Origin: Prolixibacteraceae bacterium
GTDB taxonomy: Bacteria > Bacteroidota > Bacteroidia > Bacteroidales > Prolixibacteraceae
Length of the DNA: 17,142 bases
Assembly: GCA_016788685.1 (NCBI GenBank)
Contig: JAEUSS010000015.1
Coordinates: forward strand, 1 to 17,142
Direction of reading: 5' to 3'
Shown here: in pieces, positions 1 to 7,103 of the stretch
How positions within the stretch are numbered: position 1 is the first letter of the stretch
How the letters are laid out: each line of letters opens with the position of its first letter
Position numbers and translations under genes: made by a program
Notes under the pieces: model-generated
The model's input: only the letters and a program-made list of their open reading frames with translations
What the model was told of the DNA's origin: nothing
Database searches by the model: none

Positions 1-45
1 AAAGCCATCGGCCCCGGTAACAAGTATCTTTGAGTTTGATATCAT
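1..45 (-). CDS. NAD(P)-dependent epimerase/dehydratase, N-terminal 15 codons only
   Basis: Only the first 15 codons lie in the window; they read MISNSKILVTGADGF on the minus strand. The ILVTGADGF string is the first beta strand and glycine-rich turn of the extended short-chain dehydrogenase/reductase Rossmann fold (GxxGxxG type), which binds NAD(P). Such proteins are usually nucleotide-sugar epimerases or dehydratases. It follows the UDP-HexNAc dehydrogenase on the same strand by 129 bp, so a role in making an activated sugar for the same polysaccharide is likely, but the substrate cannot be read from 15 residues. The ATG at 43-45 has no obvious Shine-Dalgarno sequence, like most genes here. 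The gene continues past the left edge. Confidence 0.7.
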   Translation of the reverse strand, partial: MISNSKILVTGADGF

Positions 46-174
46 ATTAGGATGATGATTTTGAATACAAATTGAATAAAATATTACGCATGAATTTTAG
101 GATCTTCGAACGAGGTGGTTGGAGCTATATGTTTAGTCAGAGTCCTTATGCTCTATGTGATCATTCTGATTCCT

Positions 175-1476
175 TTATAGCTTATACACCTTCTCATCCG
201 CCTCCTGAATCACATTCCTCAGATCGACGATCAGGCGGGCATGTTTCTGGATCATCTCCGGATCGAAGACCGCATGGTTGGTGGTGATGACCACGCAATC
301 GGCGTTTCGGAGGGTTTCTGCGGTTAGTTGAACCGATTGCAGCGACGTCCCTTCATTTGTTTTTACCGTGGGGATATACGGATCGTGATAGGTGGCCAGT
401 CCGCCTTTACGGACGATGGTGTCGATGATTTCGAGGGCCGGTGATTCGCGTGCATCATCGATGTCGGGTTTGTAAGCTACACCCAGAAACAGGATGTTGC
501 TGCCATTTACCGGCTTTTTGTGCTTGTTCAGCGCCGTGGCGATTTTGATGTACATGTAGTGCGGCATGCGCATGTTGATGTGCCCTGCCGTATGGATCAT
601 GCTTAAATCAAAATCATATTTTTTAGCGATGTGTTCGAGGTAAAACGGGTCGAGGGGGATACAATGTCCTCCGATGCCCGGTCCGGGGTAGAACGCCTGA
701 AACCCGAATGGTTTTGTTTTCGCGGCTTCAATCACTTCCCAGATATCAATCCCCATTTTTCCGGATAACAAGGCCAGTTCGTTAATCAAACTGATGTTGA
801 CCAGCCGGTACGTATTTTCAAGAATCTTAACCATTTCAGCTACCTTAGGCGAGCTGACCGGGTGAAGCCGGTCGATGGCTTTGGAATAAATCTTTTTGCC
901 GATTTCCAGTCCTTCCGGAGTAATAGCCCCCAACACTTTGGGCGTGTTTTTGGTATGAAAGCTGACGTTTCCCGGATCAACCCGTTCCGGAGAATAGGCG
1001 AGCCAAAAGTCCTTGCCGTGCAGAAGTCCGGATTCACGTTCGATAATGGGAAGCATAAAATCTTCAGTTGTGGTGGGGTAGGTGGTGCTTTCGAGGCAGA
1101 TGAACGTACCGCGTTTCATGTTTTGTCCGATGGCAATGCAGGCCGATTCGATGTAACTCATATCGGGCTTGCGGAACTTATCCAGGGGAGTGGGCACGCA
1201 AATCAGCAGGGCATCACATTCCTTGATTCCCGAAAAATCGGTGGTGGCGGTCAGCCGGATGTTTTCGACGACTTCGCGCAACACCGCATCACGGATGTCT
1301 TTGATGTAATTGTCGCCATGATTGATTTTGTCCACTTTATCGGAAGACTTGTCGAATCCGATTACCCGCACTCCGGCTTGTGCAAAGCTTACCGCAAGCG
1401 GCAGGCCAACATAACCCAGGCCAATGATGCCGATGGTTTCTGTATTGTCAGCTATTTTTTGAATCAGGGTATTCAT
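175..1476 (-). CDS. wbpA: UDP-N-acetylhexosamine 6-dehydrogenase (WbpA/WecC-type nucleotide sugar dehydrogenase)
   Basis: This cytosolic enzyme oxidises C6 of a UDP-HexNAc to the uronic acid with two NAD+, supplying an acidic sugar for polysaccharide or O-antigen. Visible motifs: Rossmann turn G19-x-G21-x-x-G24 in GIIGLGYVG, LES-TTYP near 128-134, YSPERVDPGN at 161-170, KVAEMVKILENTYR from 211, and the catalytic cysteine C272 in GGHCIPLDP (269-277). The C-terminal UDP-binding domain has GVAYKPDIDDARESPA at 332-347. The length of 433 residues is normal for UDP-GlcNAc/UDP-ManNAc dehydrogenases. YSPERVDPGN and GGHCIPLDPFYL favour the WbpA/TviB side over UDP-glucose dehydrogenases; choosing between GlcNAc and ManNAc or GalNAc is inference. 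It is the fourth gene of the polysaccharide operon and precedes a Rossmann-fold epimerase, a pairing common in such clusters. Confidence 0.88.
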   Translation of the reverse strand: MNTLIQKIADNTETIGIIGLGYVGLPLAVSFAQAGVRVIGFDKSSDKVDKINHGDNYIKDIRDAVLREVVENIRLTATTDFSGIKECDALLICVPTPLDKFRKPDMSYIESACIAIGQNMKRGTFICLESTTYPTTTEDFMLPIIERESGLLHGKDFWLAYSPERVDPGNVSFHTKNTPKVLGAITPEGLEIGKKIYSKAIDRLHPVSSPKVAEMVKILENTYRLVNISLINELALLSGKMGIDIWEVIEAAKTKPFGFQAFYPGPGIGGHCIPLDPFYLEHIAKKYDFDLSMIHTAGHINMRMPHYMYIKIATALNKHKKPVNGSNILFLGVAYKPDIDDARESPALEIIDTIVRKGGLATYHDPYIPTVKTNEGTSLQSVQLTAETLRNADCVVITTNHAVFDPEMIQKHARLIVDLRNVIQEADEKVYKL

Positions 1477-1596
1477 GCAGGTATGGAAAAGTTGTTGTGT
1501 GTGTGGTTTGCTTTTGCGTGGATGCTATTTTTTTCAAAGCGAAGAAGAAATTCATCTGTTTTCGCAGAGGCTGTTTAAATTTAATTTGAAATTCAA

Positions 1597-1681
1597 CACT
1601 CACCCCATCGCATCATTCGATGCTCTGCCCTCTCTACGCGCAGAGAGGGGGAAAGACCGATTTATCGGGCTTGGGTGAGTC
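1597..1681. repeat. Compound intergenic inverted repeat, possible cloverleaf
   Basis: The 8-bp arms ACTCACCC (1598-1605) and GGGTGAGT (1673-1680) enclose three smaller perfect hairpins: CATCG/CGATG (1606-1610 with 1618-1622), CCCTCTCT/AGAGAGGG (1628-1635 with 1642-1649, 6-nt loop) and CCGAT/ATCGG (1657-1661 with 1664-1668). It lies in the 282-bp gap between the wzz-like and dehydrogenase genes. No long T-tract follows on the minus (transcribed) strand, so it does not look like a classical intrinsic terminator. The CTCACCCC...CCCTCTC...GAGAGGG...GGGTGAG architecture resembles dispersed intergenic palindromic repeats that I recall from Bacteroidota genomes; that comparison is from memory. Confidence 0.75.
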
Positions 1682-1758
1682 GAAAACAGATTTCTTAAAC
1701 TAAAATGTATCCATTTTCTGATTCGATATCCATTTAGAGGCTGAATGTTTTCATGCTT

Positions 1759-2871
1759 TCAGGCATTCCATTGTTCTTTGATTCCGCCCAGGTATTGTTT
1801 TCCGAAGATCATTCCGGTTCCGAGGATTGCCCCGAGGAAAAGCCAGATGGCGACAATCATGGCCCTTTGGGGTTTTGCTCTTTCGCGGGGAACCATGGCC
1901 GGTTCGAGAATCGAAAATACCGGGGTTTCTTCTTTGACCTGAATTTTGGCCTGTTCCAGTTGTTTGGCCAGTTCGTTGTATACGTTCAGGGCAATGCTGT
2001 ATTCGCTTTGCAGGCGCTCTTCCCCGGTGCGTACCACTGCGCTCGATACATTCTTGTTCTGATCGCGGAACCAGGCCAGCCGTTCCTGAGCTTTTTCAAA
2101 TTCTTTTTTCTTTTCCAGGTAACGTTCTTCGATAAAGGCCAGTTGGGCGGATGCTTTTTCGATTTTGTAGCGGGTGATGTATTTCTGAAGCAGTTCGCGG
2201 GCCTGATCCGCCACCTGGGCCGAGAGCAAGGCTTCGGGGAAGGAAGCCTGAAGGGTTAAAAAACCCTGTTTGGCATCCAGTGTCAGGCTAACCTTTCCTG
2301 CAATCAGCTTCCTGACTTTTTCCTGTTTTTCGGATAAATTCACAAGACCTGTTGTAGCTGAGGCGGCTGTTTCTGCAGGTTTTCCCTTGATGGCCGAAAC
2401 GATCACACCGGGGAGCCCGATGGTGTATTTGCCAATCAAGGAGATTGCTCCGGGTTTTTCAATTTTAGTGTAATACTCGTAAAGGCTTACCGGATGTCCG
2501 ACTTCGGAAAATGTAAAGGGCATATTCATGAGTTCGAGCTGAAAAGGCCCTGAACCGAGGATCTGCGGGTAAACCATGGGTGACAATGTTTCTCCTGAAG
2601 CGGCATTATCGAGGTTAAAACCGGCCATGGCCGCCAGCGAAGAAAGTCCGCCCAGTTTACCAGCCGATGAGGAGGTTTGGGGAACCATCGTTGTCTTGGC
2701 GGTATATTCTTTAGGCGAAAGGAGGGCAATGATCACTCCGAGTATCCCGGTGGCCAGCATGCATTTAAATATGGTTTTCCGGCCGTTCCAGAAGGTTTTG
2801 GCCAAAGCCAGCAAATCAATTTCGTCGTCGTTGACAGGAGTTTGGGGTGCAGAGATTGGCTGAGTATTCAT
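1759..2871 (-). CDS. Wzz/GumC-type polysaccharide co-polymerase (chain-length determinant)
   Basis: An inner-membrane protein that sets chain length of a Wzy-polymerised polysaccharide and probably couples it to the outer-membrane exporter. The 370 residues show an N-terminal Wzz domain (EIDLLALAKTFWNGRKTIF at 17-35), TM1 at about 34-51, a periplasmic region with a long predicted coiled coil at about 225-312 (EKKKEFEKAQERLAW), the proline motif EPAMVPRERAKPQRA at 323-337 that precedes TM2 in this family, and TM2 at about 338-357. The cytosolic tail is about 13 residues, with no Walker motifs and no tyrosine cluster, so this protein carries no BY-kinase domain. It lies between the Wza-type exporter gene and the sugar dehydrogenase on the same strand. 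Confidence 0.85.
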   Translation of the reverse strand: MNTQPISAPQTPVNDDEIDLLALAKTFWNGRKTIFKCMLATGILGVIIALLSPKEYTAKTTMVPQTSSSAGKLGGLSSLAAMAGFNLDNAASGETLSPMVYPQILGSGPFQLELMNMPFTFSEVGHPVSLYEYYTKIEKPGAISLIGKYTIGLPGVIVSAIKGKPAETAASATTGLVNLSEKQEKVRKLIAGKVSLTLDAKQGFLTLQASFPEALLSAQVADQARELLQKYITRYKIEKASAQLAFIEERYLEKKKEFEKAQERLAWFRDQNKNVSSAVVRTGEERLQSEYSIALNVYNELAKQLEQAKIQVKEETPVFSILEPAMVPRERAKPQRAMIVAIWLFLGAILGTGMIFGKQYLGGIKEQWNA

Positions 2872-2929
2872 AAAATGGATGAGTTGTTGTTGGTTGATGC
2901 TGTTTGGTAAGCCTTTTTAATTTAAATCG

Positions 2930-2973
2930 CACACTCACACCTAAGCCGGTAGTCTGTCTTGGGTGTGAGTGTG
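2930..2973. repeat. 12-bp perfect inverted repeat between exporter and wzz-like genes
   Basis: CACACTCACACC (2930-2941) is perfectly complementary to GGTGTGAGTGTG (2962-2973), with a 20-nt loop. The arms and the flanking TTTAATTT-rich sequence resemble the outer arms of the 1597-1681 element (CACTCACCC and CTTGGGTGAGT), as if this were a shorter copy lacking the inner hairpins. The next bases on the minus strand are not a U-run, so termination is not obvious. It could be a transcript-processing or stability hairpin inside the operon mRNA. Confidence 0.75.
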
Positions 2974-3013
2974 GAATACTAAACGGTCTCTGAATATCAG
3001 AAACCTGTATTTT

Positions 3014-5422
3014 TTACCGGAGGATGGTTGTAATGGCAACCATCATGGTTGTGAGCGTGGATGCGATAGCGAGCCATTTTCCGGTGTTATCGGTTTTCGA
3101 TCTTTCAGGTTTTTGCGGGACAATGATCTGGGATCCAGGCTCGACCGTCGGATAGTTCCTCCCAATGAACGTGCGGGTTACGCGGGTGGTACCATCGCTG
3201 TAGATTATAAATGTTTTACCTTTCCGGGCATTGTCGTTAAATCCTCCGGAGCGGTTGATGTAGTATTTCATGTTCTTGCCATGCTCGAACGCCTGTCCGA
3301 TCGGGTTTTGTATTTCTCCCGAGATACGCACTTCCTGAGAAATTTCAGGAATGATAATTTCATCGCCATTCTTCAGTACATAGTCAAACGCTGCACCGGG
3401 ATTTTTCAGGATACTGGACAGACGTAATTCCAACTGGTCACTGGCAATCTGTTTTTCTGCTTTGAGAAGCAGGGTGTCAGTCGTGCTGTTTTCAAGGGCT
3501 TCTTTTTGTAAGGCGGCCTGTTCGTTGGCCCTTTTCATGCGTGCCCCTCCGATAAAAGCGTTGGGCATTAATCCGCCGGCACGGGTGATCAGGTCGGAAA
3601 CGCGTTCTTTTTTTGATCCGATACTGTATGCGCCCGGATACCTGACTTCTCCGGTGATGGTGACTGTGCGTTGTTCATGATACGAAGGCGCTTTCCGCAC
3701 ATAAATATAATCGAACGGATGCAGCAGGAAAGTATCTCCTTTACTGTCGAGTTTCAACTGCCGGTCGACATTAAACTGATACAGTTTTACGATCTGGTCA
3801 CTTGGTTCATTGGATTCCGAGTGATTACGGCGGCGCGCCAGTTCGATGAACGATTCGCTGGCAGCTTCGGTGAAGCCACCTGCCGTGAAGATCAGATCTT
3901 TTAAAGTCATGTTTTCCGAAAAGTCGAATTCTCCGGGTTGCTGTACTTCACCTAAGATTTGTATGGTTCGTTCCTCGCGCATACTGAAGATGTCCTGAAT
4001 GATGACCTGATCTTCTCGCCGGAGTGTAATGTCATTGGTTCCTTTCAGTATTTCATCGACGTTAAACGACAGGTTCATAGGCGTCAGATTATCCTGAAGC
4101 CTGATAATCAATCCGCGGCTGCTAAAATAGTCTTCGGTAACGCCCTGTGCTTTTTTAATCAGAGCGGAGAGGGTCATGCCTTCGGTTAATTCGTAGGTGC
4201 CGGGACGGAAGACGGCGCCGGAGATGTTGACACGGTTTTCAAACCGGTTGATAACTTCGGACGCAGCGATGGAATCTCCGTTGGAGGGAATAAAACTGTC
4301 ATAGATCGACTGGCTGATGTCGATTACTTTTTTCTCTTTGTCGGTGATGCGCGTCAAAGAGAGCTGGGCTTTAAATGCTTTGTCGGTGAATCCGCCCAGG
4401 TAACGAATCAGATCCGACAGTTTATCTTTTTCATTGAGTTCAAAAAGGCCATTTCGTTTGAACGCGCCGGTTGCTTCAACTCTTTTCTGATAGGTGGGGA
4501 CATAGACAATATCCTGTTCGCGGAGCTGAATGTTGCCCTGAGTGTTCGCGTTGATCAGGTAGTCGTATACGTCTATCGTTTTTACGATTTGGTTATCGCG
4601 GATGATCTGGATGTTACGGAATGATCCGCTTTGGTTTGGCCCTCCGGAAAGATAAAGGGCATTGAAAGCTGATGCCGTTGACGGGAGGGTATAGGTTCCC
4701 GGAACCATAACTTCACCAATAACATTGACCTTGATTGAACGCAGGTTACTTATGCTGACTTCGGCATAAGTGTTTGGGTTCGGACCATTCATTCCCTGGT
4801 AAATGGCAATCAGCCGTTTTTTGATCAGCTCTTTTGCTTTGGCAAATTCAACTCCGGAAACATAGACCGGACCAATGTCCGGAATATTCACAGCTCCGTT
4901 GTTTTCCACACGCAACAGATAGGTTTGCCGGCTGGCACCCCAAATCGAAATATTCAGTTCATCGTCGATCCCTAATACATAGTTTTGAGGTGTCGGAATG
5001 TTTACCGGAGGTTCAAAGGTCAGGTTTTTGGAGTTAAACAGCTGGAATCCGAAAATCTTTTTGATTTCCTTGGTGGGTTCAATCTTGGCTTTTTTAGAAA
5101 GCTCTTCTTTGGGCCAGCTATCCTTTTTTTCCTGCGTTTTCAACGGTTCGTTTTGCTCTTTCTGTATAGTCCCGGAAGAGTTGAGCTCCTGAATACGCTT
5201 TTTTATCTGCTCGATCTGAAGAGGTGTTGCTCCCTGCATCTGCGCCATTTGTGCGGCTTGATCGATAGTCAGCCCTCTGGCATTCATTTCCGTTACAATT
5301 TGCTGAATCTGTTTGTCAGATAAATTGTTAACGTCAACACTTGCCGGGTTTTGTACCTGGGCACTTACTAATGAGGCGAATAAGCAAAGAAACAGAAAGG
5401 TGAGGAAACTTATTTTTCGCAT
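3014..5422 (-). CDS. Wza-type polysaccharide export protein with six SLBB repeats
   Basis: Outer-membrane/periplasmic export channel component. The 802 residues are about twice the length of E. coli Wza. Residues 1-21 form a signal peptide (MRKISFLTFLFLCLFASLVSA) with no lipobox cysteine at the cleavage site, unlike lipidated Wza. A helical segment with heptad-like LSDKQIQQIV and QAAQMAQMQG lies at about 34-80, followed by a charged linker. The polysaccharide export domain is at about 140-230 (NYVLGIDDELNISIWG). Six SLBB-type strands then start near 231 (IGEVMVPGTYTL), 314, 397 (SGAVFRPGTYEL), 486 (LGEVQQPGEFDF), 586 (TGEVRYPGAYSI) and 697 (SGEIQNPIGQAF). A hydrophobic C-terminal helix spans about 782-801. 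The gene lies 24 bp after the winged-helix regulator and upstream of the wzz-like gene, the expected order for a Wzx/Wzy export operon. Confidence 0.9.
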   Translation of the reverse strand: MRKISFLTFLFLCLFASLVSAQVQNPASVDVNNLSDKQIQQIVTEMNARGLTIDQAAQMAQMQGATPLQIEQIKKRIQELNSSGTIQKEQNEPLKTQEKKDSWPKEELSKKAKIEPTKEIKKIFGFQLFNSKNLTFEPPVNIPTPQNYVLGIDDELNISIWGASRQTYLLRVENNGAVNIPDIGPVYVSGVEFAKAKELIKKRLIAIYQGMNGPNPNTYAEVSISNLRSIKVNVIGEVMVPGTYTLPSTASAFNALYLSGGPNQSGSFRNIQIIRDNQIVKTIDVYDYLINANTQGNIQLREQDIVYVPTYQKRVEATGAFKRNGLFELNEKDKLSDLIRYLGGFTDKAFKAQLSLTRITDKEKKVIDISQSIYDSFIPSNGDSIAASEVINRFENRVNISGAVFRPGTYELTEGMTLSALIKKAQGVTEDYFSSRGLIIRLQDNLTPMNLSFNVDEILKGTNDITLRREDQVIIQDIFSMREERTIQILGEVQQPGEFDFSENMTLKDLIFTAGGFTEAASESFIELARRRNHSESNEPSDQIVKLYQFNVDRQLKLDSKGDTFLLHPFDYIYVRKAPSYHEQRTVTITGEVRYPGAYSIGSKKERVSDLITRAGGLMPNAFIGGARMKRANEQAALQKEALENSTTDTLLLKAEKQIASDQLELRLSSILKNPGAAFDYVLKNGDEIIIPEISQEVRISGEIQNPIGQAFEHGKNMKYYINRSGGFNDNARKGKTFIIYSDGTTRVTRTFIGRNYPTVEPGSQIIVPQKPERSKTDNTGKWLAIASTLTTMMVAITTILR

Positions 5423-5446
5423 AATTTTCTTGTTAAGCCTGTGATG

Positions 5447-6007
5447 TTATTCTGTTGGTTGGATTTTGTTATTACTTATTTCATCCGACTGCCAAATGAG
5501 AAGAGTTGGCTTGTTGTCATAGAACTGAATGAGTTCTTCGTTGGTCAGGATGATGTATTTTATTCTTCTGCTGATGAAATTTTCAGCTTTTTCAACAAGT
5601 GAATCAATGTACTGGCGATCGAGCTTTTCTCCGATCAATGCCAGGTCGATAATATTGGAGTCCTTGCCGACAGCAAAATCACCGGTCAGGTAAGCGGCCT
5701 GCAGGTCGCCGATCTGGCTGGTGATTCGTTCTATAATCTGGTCAATACCGATAAATTTCTTCAGGATATTATTGATTTCGGTAAACAGCGGGTGTTTGGT
5801 GTTGGCGAAGAACATCTTTTTGTTTCCTTCGTTTGTTGAATCCAGTAAGCCCGCATTCTCAAGCCTGTTCAGCTCAACCCGTATCGAATTGGTTGATTCG
5901 CCAAATTCTGCTTCCAAACCCCTCAGATAGCTCATCGTTTGGCTGTTTAAAAAGAATTTGAGTAAAAGTTTGATTCTGGTTTTTGATGTAATGAGACTTT
6001 CGAGCAT
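5447..6007 (-). CDS. Winged-helix regulator with degenerate nucleotidyltransferase-like domain
   Basis: A predicted cytosolic DNA-binding protein of 186 residues and the first gene of the polysaccharide operon, so a local regulator is inferred. Residues about 5-70 form a winged helix: the helices KTRIKLLLKFFLN, YLRGLEAEF and STNSIRVELNRLENAGLL, then the wing at NEGNKKMFFAN. Residues about 100-155 resemble a minimal nucleotidyltransferase fold (YLTGDFAVGKDSNIIDLALIG). The normal GSxxxG is GDFAVG, and the first aspartate of the DxD pair is I119 while D121 remains, so catalysis is doubtful. The N-terminal half resembles ArsR-type or replication-control-type winged helices, and I do not know a named family with certainty. 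The start is preceded by an A-rich tract rather than a Shine-Dalgarno sequence. Confidence 0.7.
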   Translation of the reverse strand: MLESLITSKTRIKLLLKFFLNSQTMSYLRGLEAEFGESTNSIRVELNRLENAGLLDSTNEGNKKMFFANTKHPLFTEINNILKKFIGIDQIIERITSQIGDLQAAYLTGDFAVGKDSNIIDLALIGEKLDRQYIDSLVEKAENFISRRIKYIILTNEELIQFYDNKPTLLIWQSDEISNNKIQPTE

Positions 6008-6247
6008 TTTTTTTTGACTTACGGCAACGGAACTTTTTTCTGGTCGTATGTTGGGGTGATAATCTTGCGTATTGATTTTCAGGTTTTTGCAGTGATTTTT
6101 TTTGCTTTTTATTACAGCTTCGCCTCCTCAGTCACACCGTTGGTTTGAGTTTGCCCAATAATCAGACTCTGATTCTGTTTCACATTATAAACTTAACGGG
6201 AATACTTGTGAAATATTTTGCCTCGGGAGCCTGCCTGTTTAAAAATT
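6008..6247 (-). promoter_or_regulatory. Long 5' leader of the polysaccharide operon
   Basis: From the inferred transcription start near 6247 to the regulator ATG at 6007 there are about 240 nt with no credible ORF. The leader holds a perfect 7-1-7 palindrome, AATCAGA-C-TCTGATT (6160-6174), and a 7-bp stem, TTTCACA (6178-6184) with TGTGAAA (6207-6213). A CTCA/TGAG stem-loop can be drawn over about 6126-6149. The leader is long enough for attenuation or antitermination control, but no known riboswitch class is recognised. Confidence 0.45.
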
Positions 6248-6252
6248 GAGTA

Positions 6253-6283
6253 CAAAAGTAACTCGAAAAATCAAGCCCGACAA
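6253..6283 (-). promoter_or_regulatory. Bacteroidota-type promoter for the polysaccharide operon
   Basis: On the minus strand TTG (6281-6283) is followed after exactly 20 nt by TACTTTTG (6253-6260), matching the Bacteroidota -33/-7 consensus TTG-N19-21-TAnnTTTG. The predicted start is near 6246-6248. No comparable element is seen in the gaps further down the operon, which supports one transcript from the regulator through the sugar-nucleotide genes. Confidence 0.65.
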
Positions 6284-6531
6284 TATATGATTTTATAAAA
6301 AGGAGATTTATTTAATGAAAGCATAGAAAAATGCAATGAAACCCTCGGAAAGTCTATATGAAATGGCCATTTCTGTATCAGAGACGGAAGACTTTTTTTA
6401 TCGTCGGGAGGAATGTTGCTTCCGGATTTTGCATTAAACAACGGATAAAACACCTGAACCAAGTCCGGTTTTTCGGTGTTTGTGATTTGGAAAGAACGGT
6501 CTCCGGAGAAATGGTTTTGTCGCTCTTGCTT
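6284..6531. other. Intergenic region without a recognised gene
   Basis: This is the part of the 524-bp gap (6008-6531) upstream of the polysaccharide promoter and downstream of the START-like gene. Short open frames on both strands lack normal starts or plausible composition. A Shine-Dalgarno-like AAGGAG near 6301 precedes only a three-codon frame. I see no clear terminator for the START-like gene. Confidence 0.4.
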
Positions 6532-6921
6532 TCAGGAGCCGAGCAGTTGTTTAAGTTTGGCTATTTGGGTATTCCACAGATCGCTGGTTTCTTCAATTTC
6601 ATCTTCATCGGCAAAATCAGTAATAACCAGAGAAACATCGTTGGTCAGATCGTCCTGCGAGATGATAAATTCGAAATATGCTTCTTCTTTATCCAGATCG
6701 TCACCAATCCACTCATAGCGAACCATTTTGTTTTCCCGGTGAATCTTCTTTTCAGCATCTTCGCTGGTATTTCCCCATATAAACGAAAAAAGATTGCCTC
6801 TGACGCGGACATCGTCGGCAAACCATTCTGTAAGTCCGGCCGCAGTGCTTAGCCTGTTAAAGAGTACTTTTGGGGAGCAGTTGATAATGTATTCCAATTG
6901 TATTTTTGTTTTTCCAGCCAT
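6532..6921 (-). CDS. START-like (SRPBCC superfamily) domain protein
   Basis: A small cytosolic protein of 129 residues that fits a single helix-grip fold of the START/Bet v1/AHSA1 type. Residues 4-20 (KTKIQLEYIINCSPKVL) match the first strand and the short helix that begins with the SP-x-x-L-F motif. LSTAAGLTEWFADDV (24-38) is the signature loop of AHSA1-like proteins, followed by a run of strands. The C-terminal helix is at about 111-127 (TSDLWNTQIAKLKQLL). An acidic stretch (TDFADEDEIEE) precedes that helix. The family is widespread in Bacteroidota, usually annotated only as a START-like domain protein; no ligand is known to me. It stands alone on the minus strand, divergent from the tRNA. 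Confidence 0.8.
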   Translation of the reverse strand: MAGKTKIQLEYIINCSPKVLFNRLSTAAGLTEWFADDVRVRGNLFSFIWGNTSEDAEKKIHRENKMVRYEWIGDDLDKEEAYFEFIISQDDLTNDVSLVITDFADEDEIEETSDLWNTQIAKLKQLLGS

Positions 6922-6938
6922 TGTCTAACAGATTTTCT

Positions 6939-6968
6939 GCAATATATGTATTTAATCAGTAAAAACAA
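6939..6968 (-). promoter_or_regulatory. Possible promoter of the START-like gene
   Basis: On the minus strand TTG (6966-6968) is followed after 19 nt by TATATTGC (6939-6946), a partial match to TAnnTTTG. Transcription would start about 12 nt before the ATG at 6921. The imperfect -7 element keeps confidence low. Confidence 0.35.
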
Positions 6969-7042
6969 GGTGAAGAAAAAGAGGCAGAATATTTTTTTTT
7001 GATTTTTTTTGATCTTGGTCAATCAACAAATAAATAAAGTGC

Positions 7043-7050
7043 TATATTTG
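7043..7050 (+). promoter_or_regulatory. -7 element of the tRNA-Met promoter
   Basis: TATATTTG fits TAnnTTTG and lies 53 bp before the tRNA, predicting a short 5' extension removed by RNase P. The nearest upstream TTG (TTGGTCAA) is 25 nt away, longer than the usual 19-21 nt, so the -33 element is uncertain. Confidence 0.45.
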
Positions 7051-7103
7051 CCACCGCAAAAAAGAACCGGAAAGGTTGTTTGTTGCGGGTTCTGAAAAAC
7101 AAT

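Noticed and set aside
862..1578. 238-codon open frame on the plus strand
   Set aside because: It is fully antisense to the sugar dehydrogenase, whose motifs are complete; the translated product shows no recognisable domain and is a codon-bias shadow.
6100..6160. Leader stretch with GGGCAAAC and GAGGCGAAGC recalling a c-di-GMP-I riboswitch
   Set aside because: Only scattered short strings match; the paired elements and receptor of that riboswitch cannot be drawn, so it is not claimed.
6411..6417. Another GCAACAT block on the minus strand
   Set aside because: No GTCAMA follows at the 16-nt spacing, so it is not counted as a third ECF promoter.
6271..6462. 63-codon frame on the minus strand in the large intergenic region
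   Set aside because: It begins with TTG without a Shine-Dalgarno site and runs into the predicted promoter of the polysaccharide operon.
6358..6852. 164-codon open frame on the plus strand
   Set aside because: It is mostly antisense to the START-like gene, with low-complexity Phe/Ile-rich product and no promoter or ribosome-binding site.
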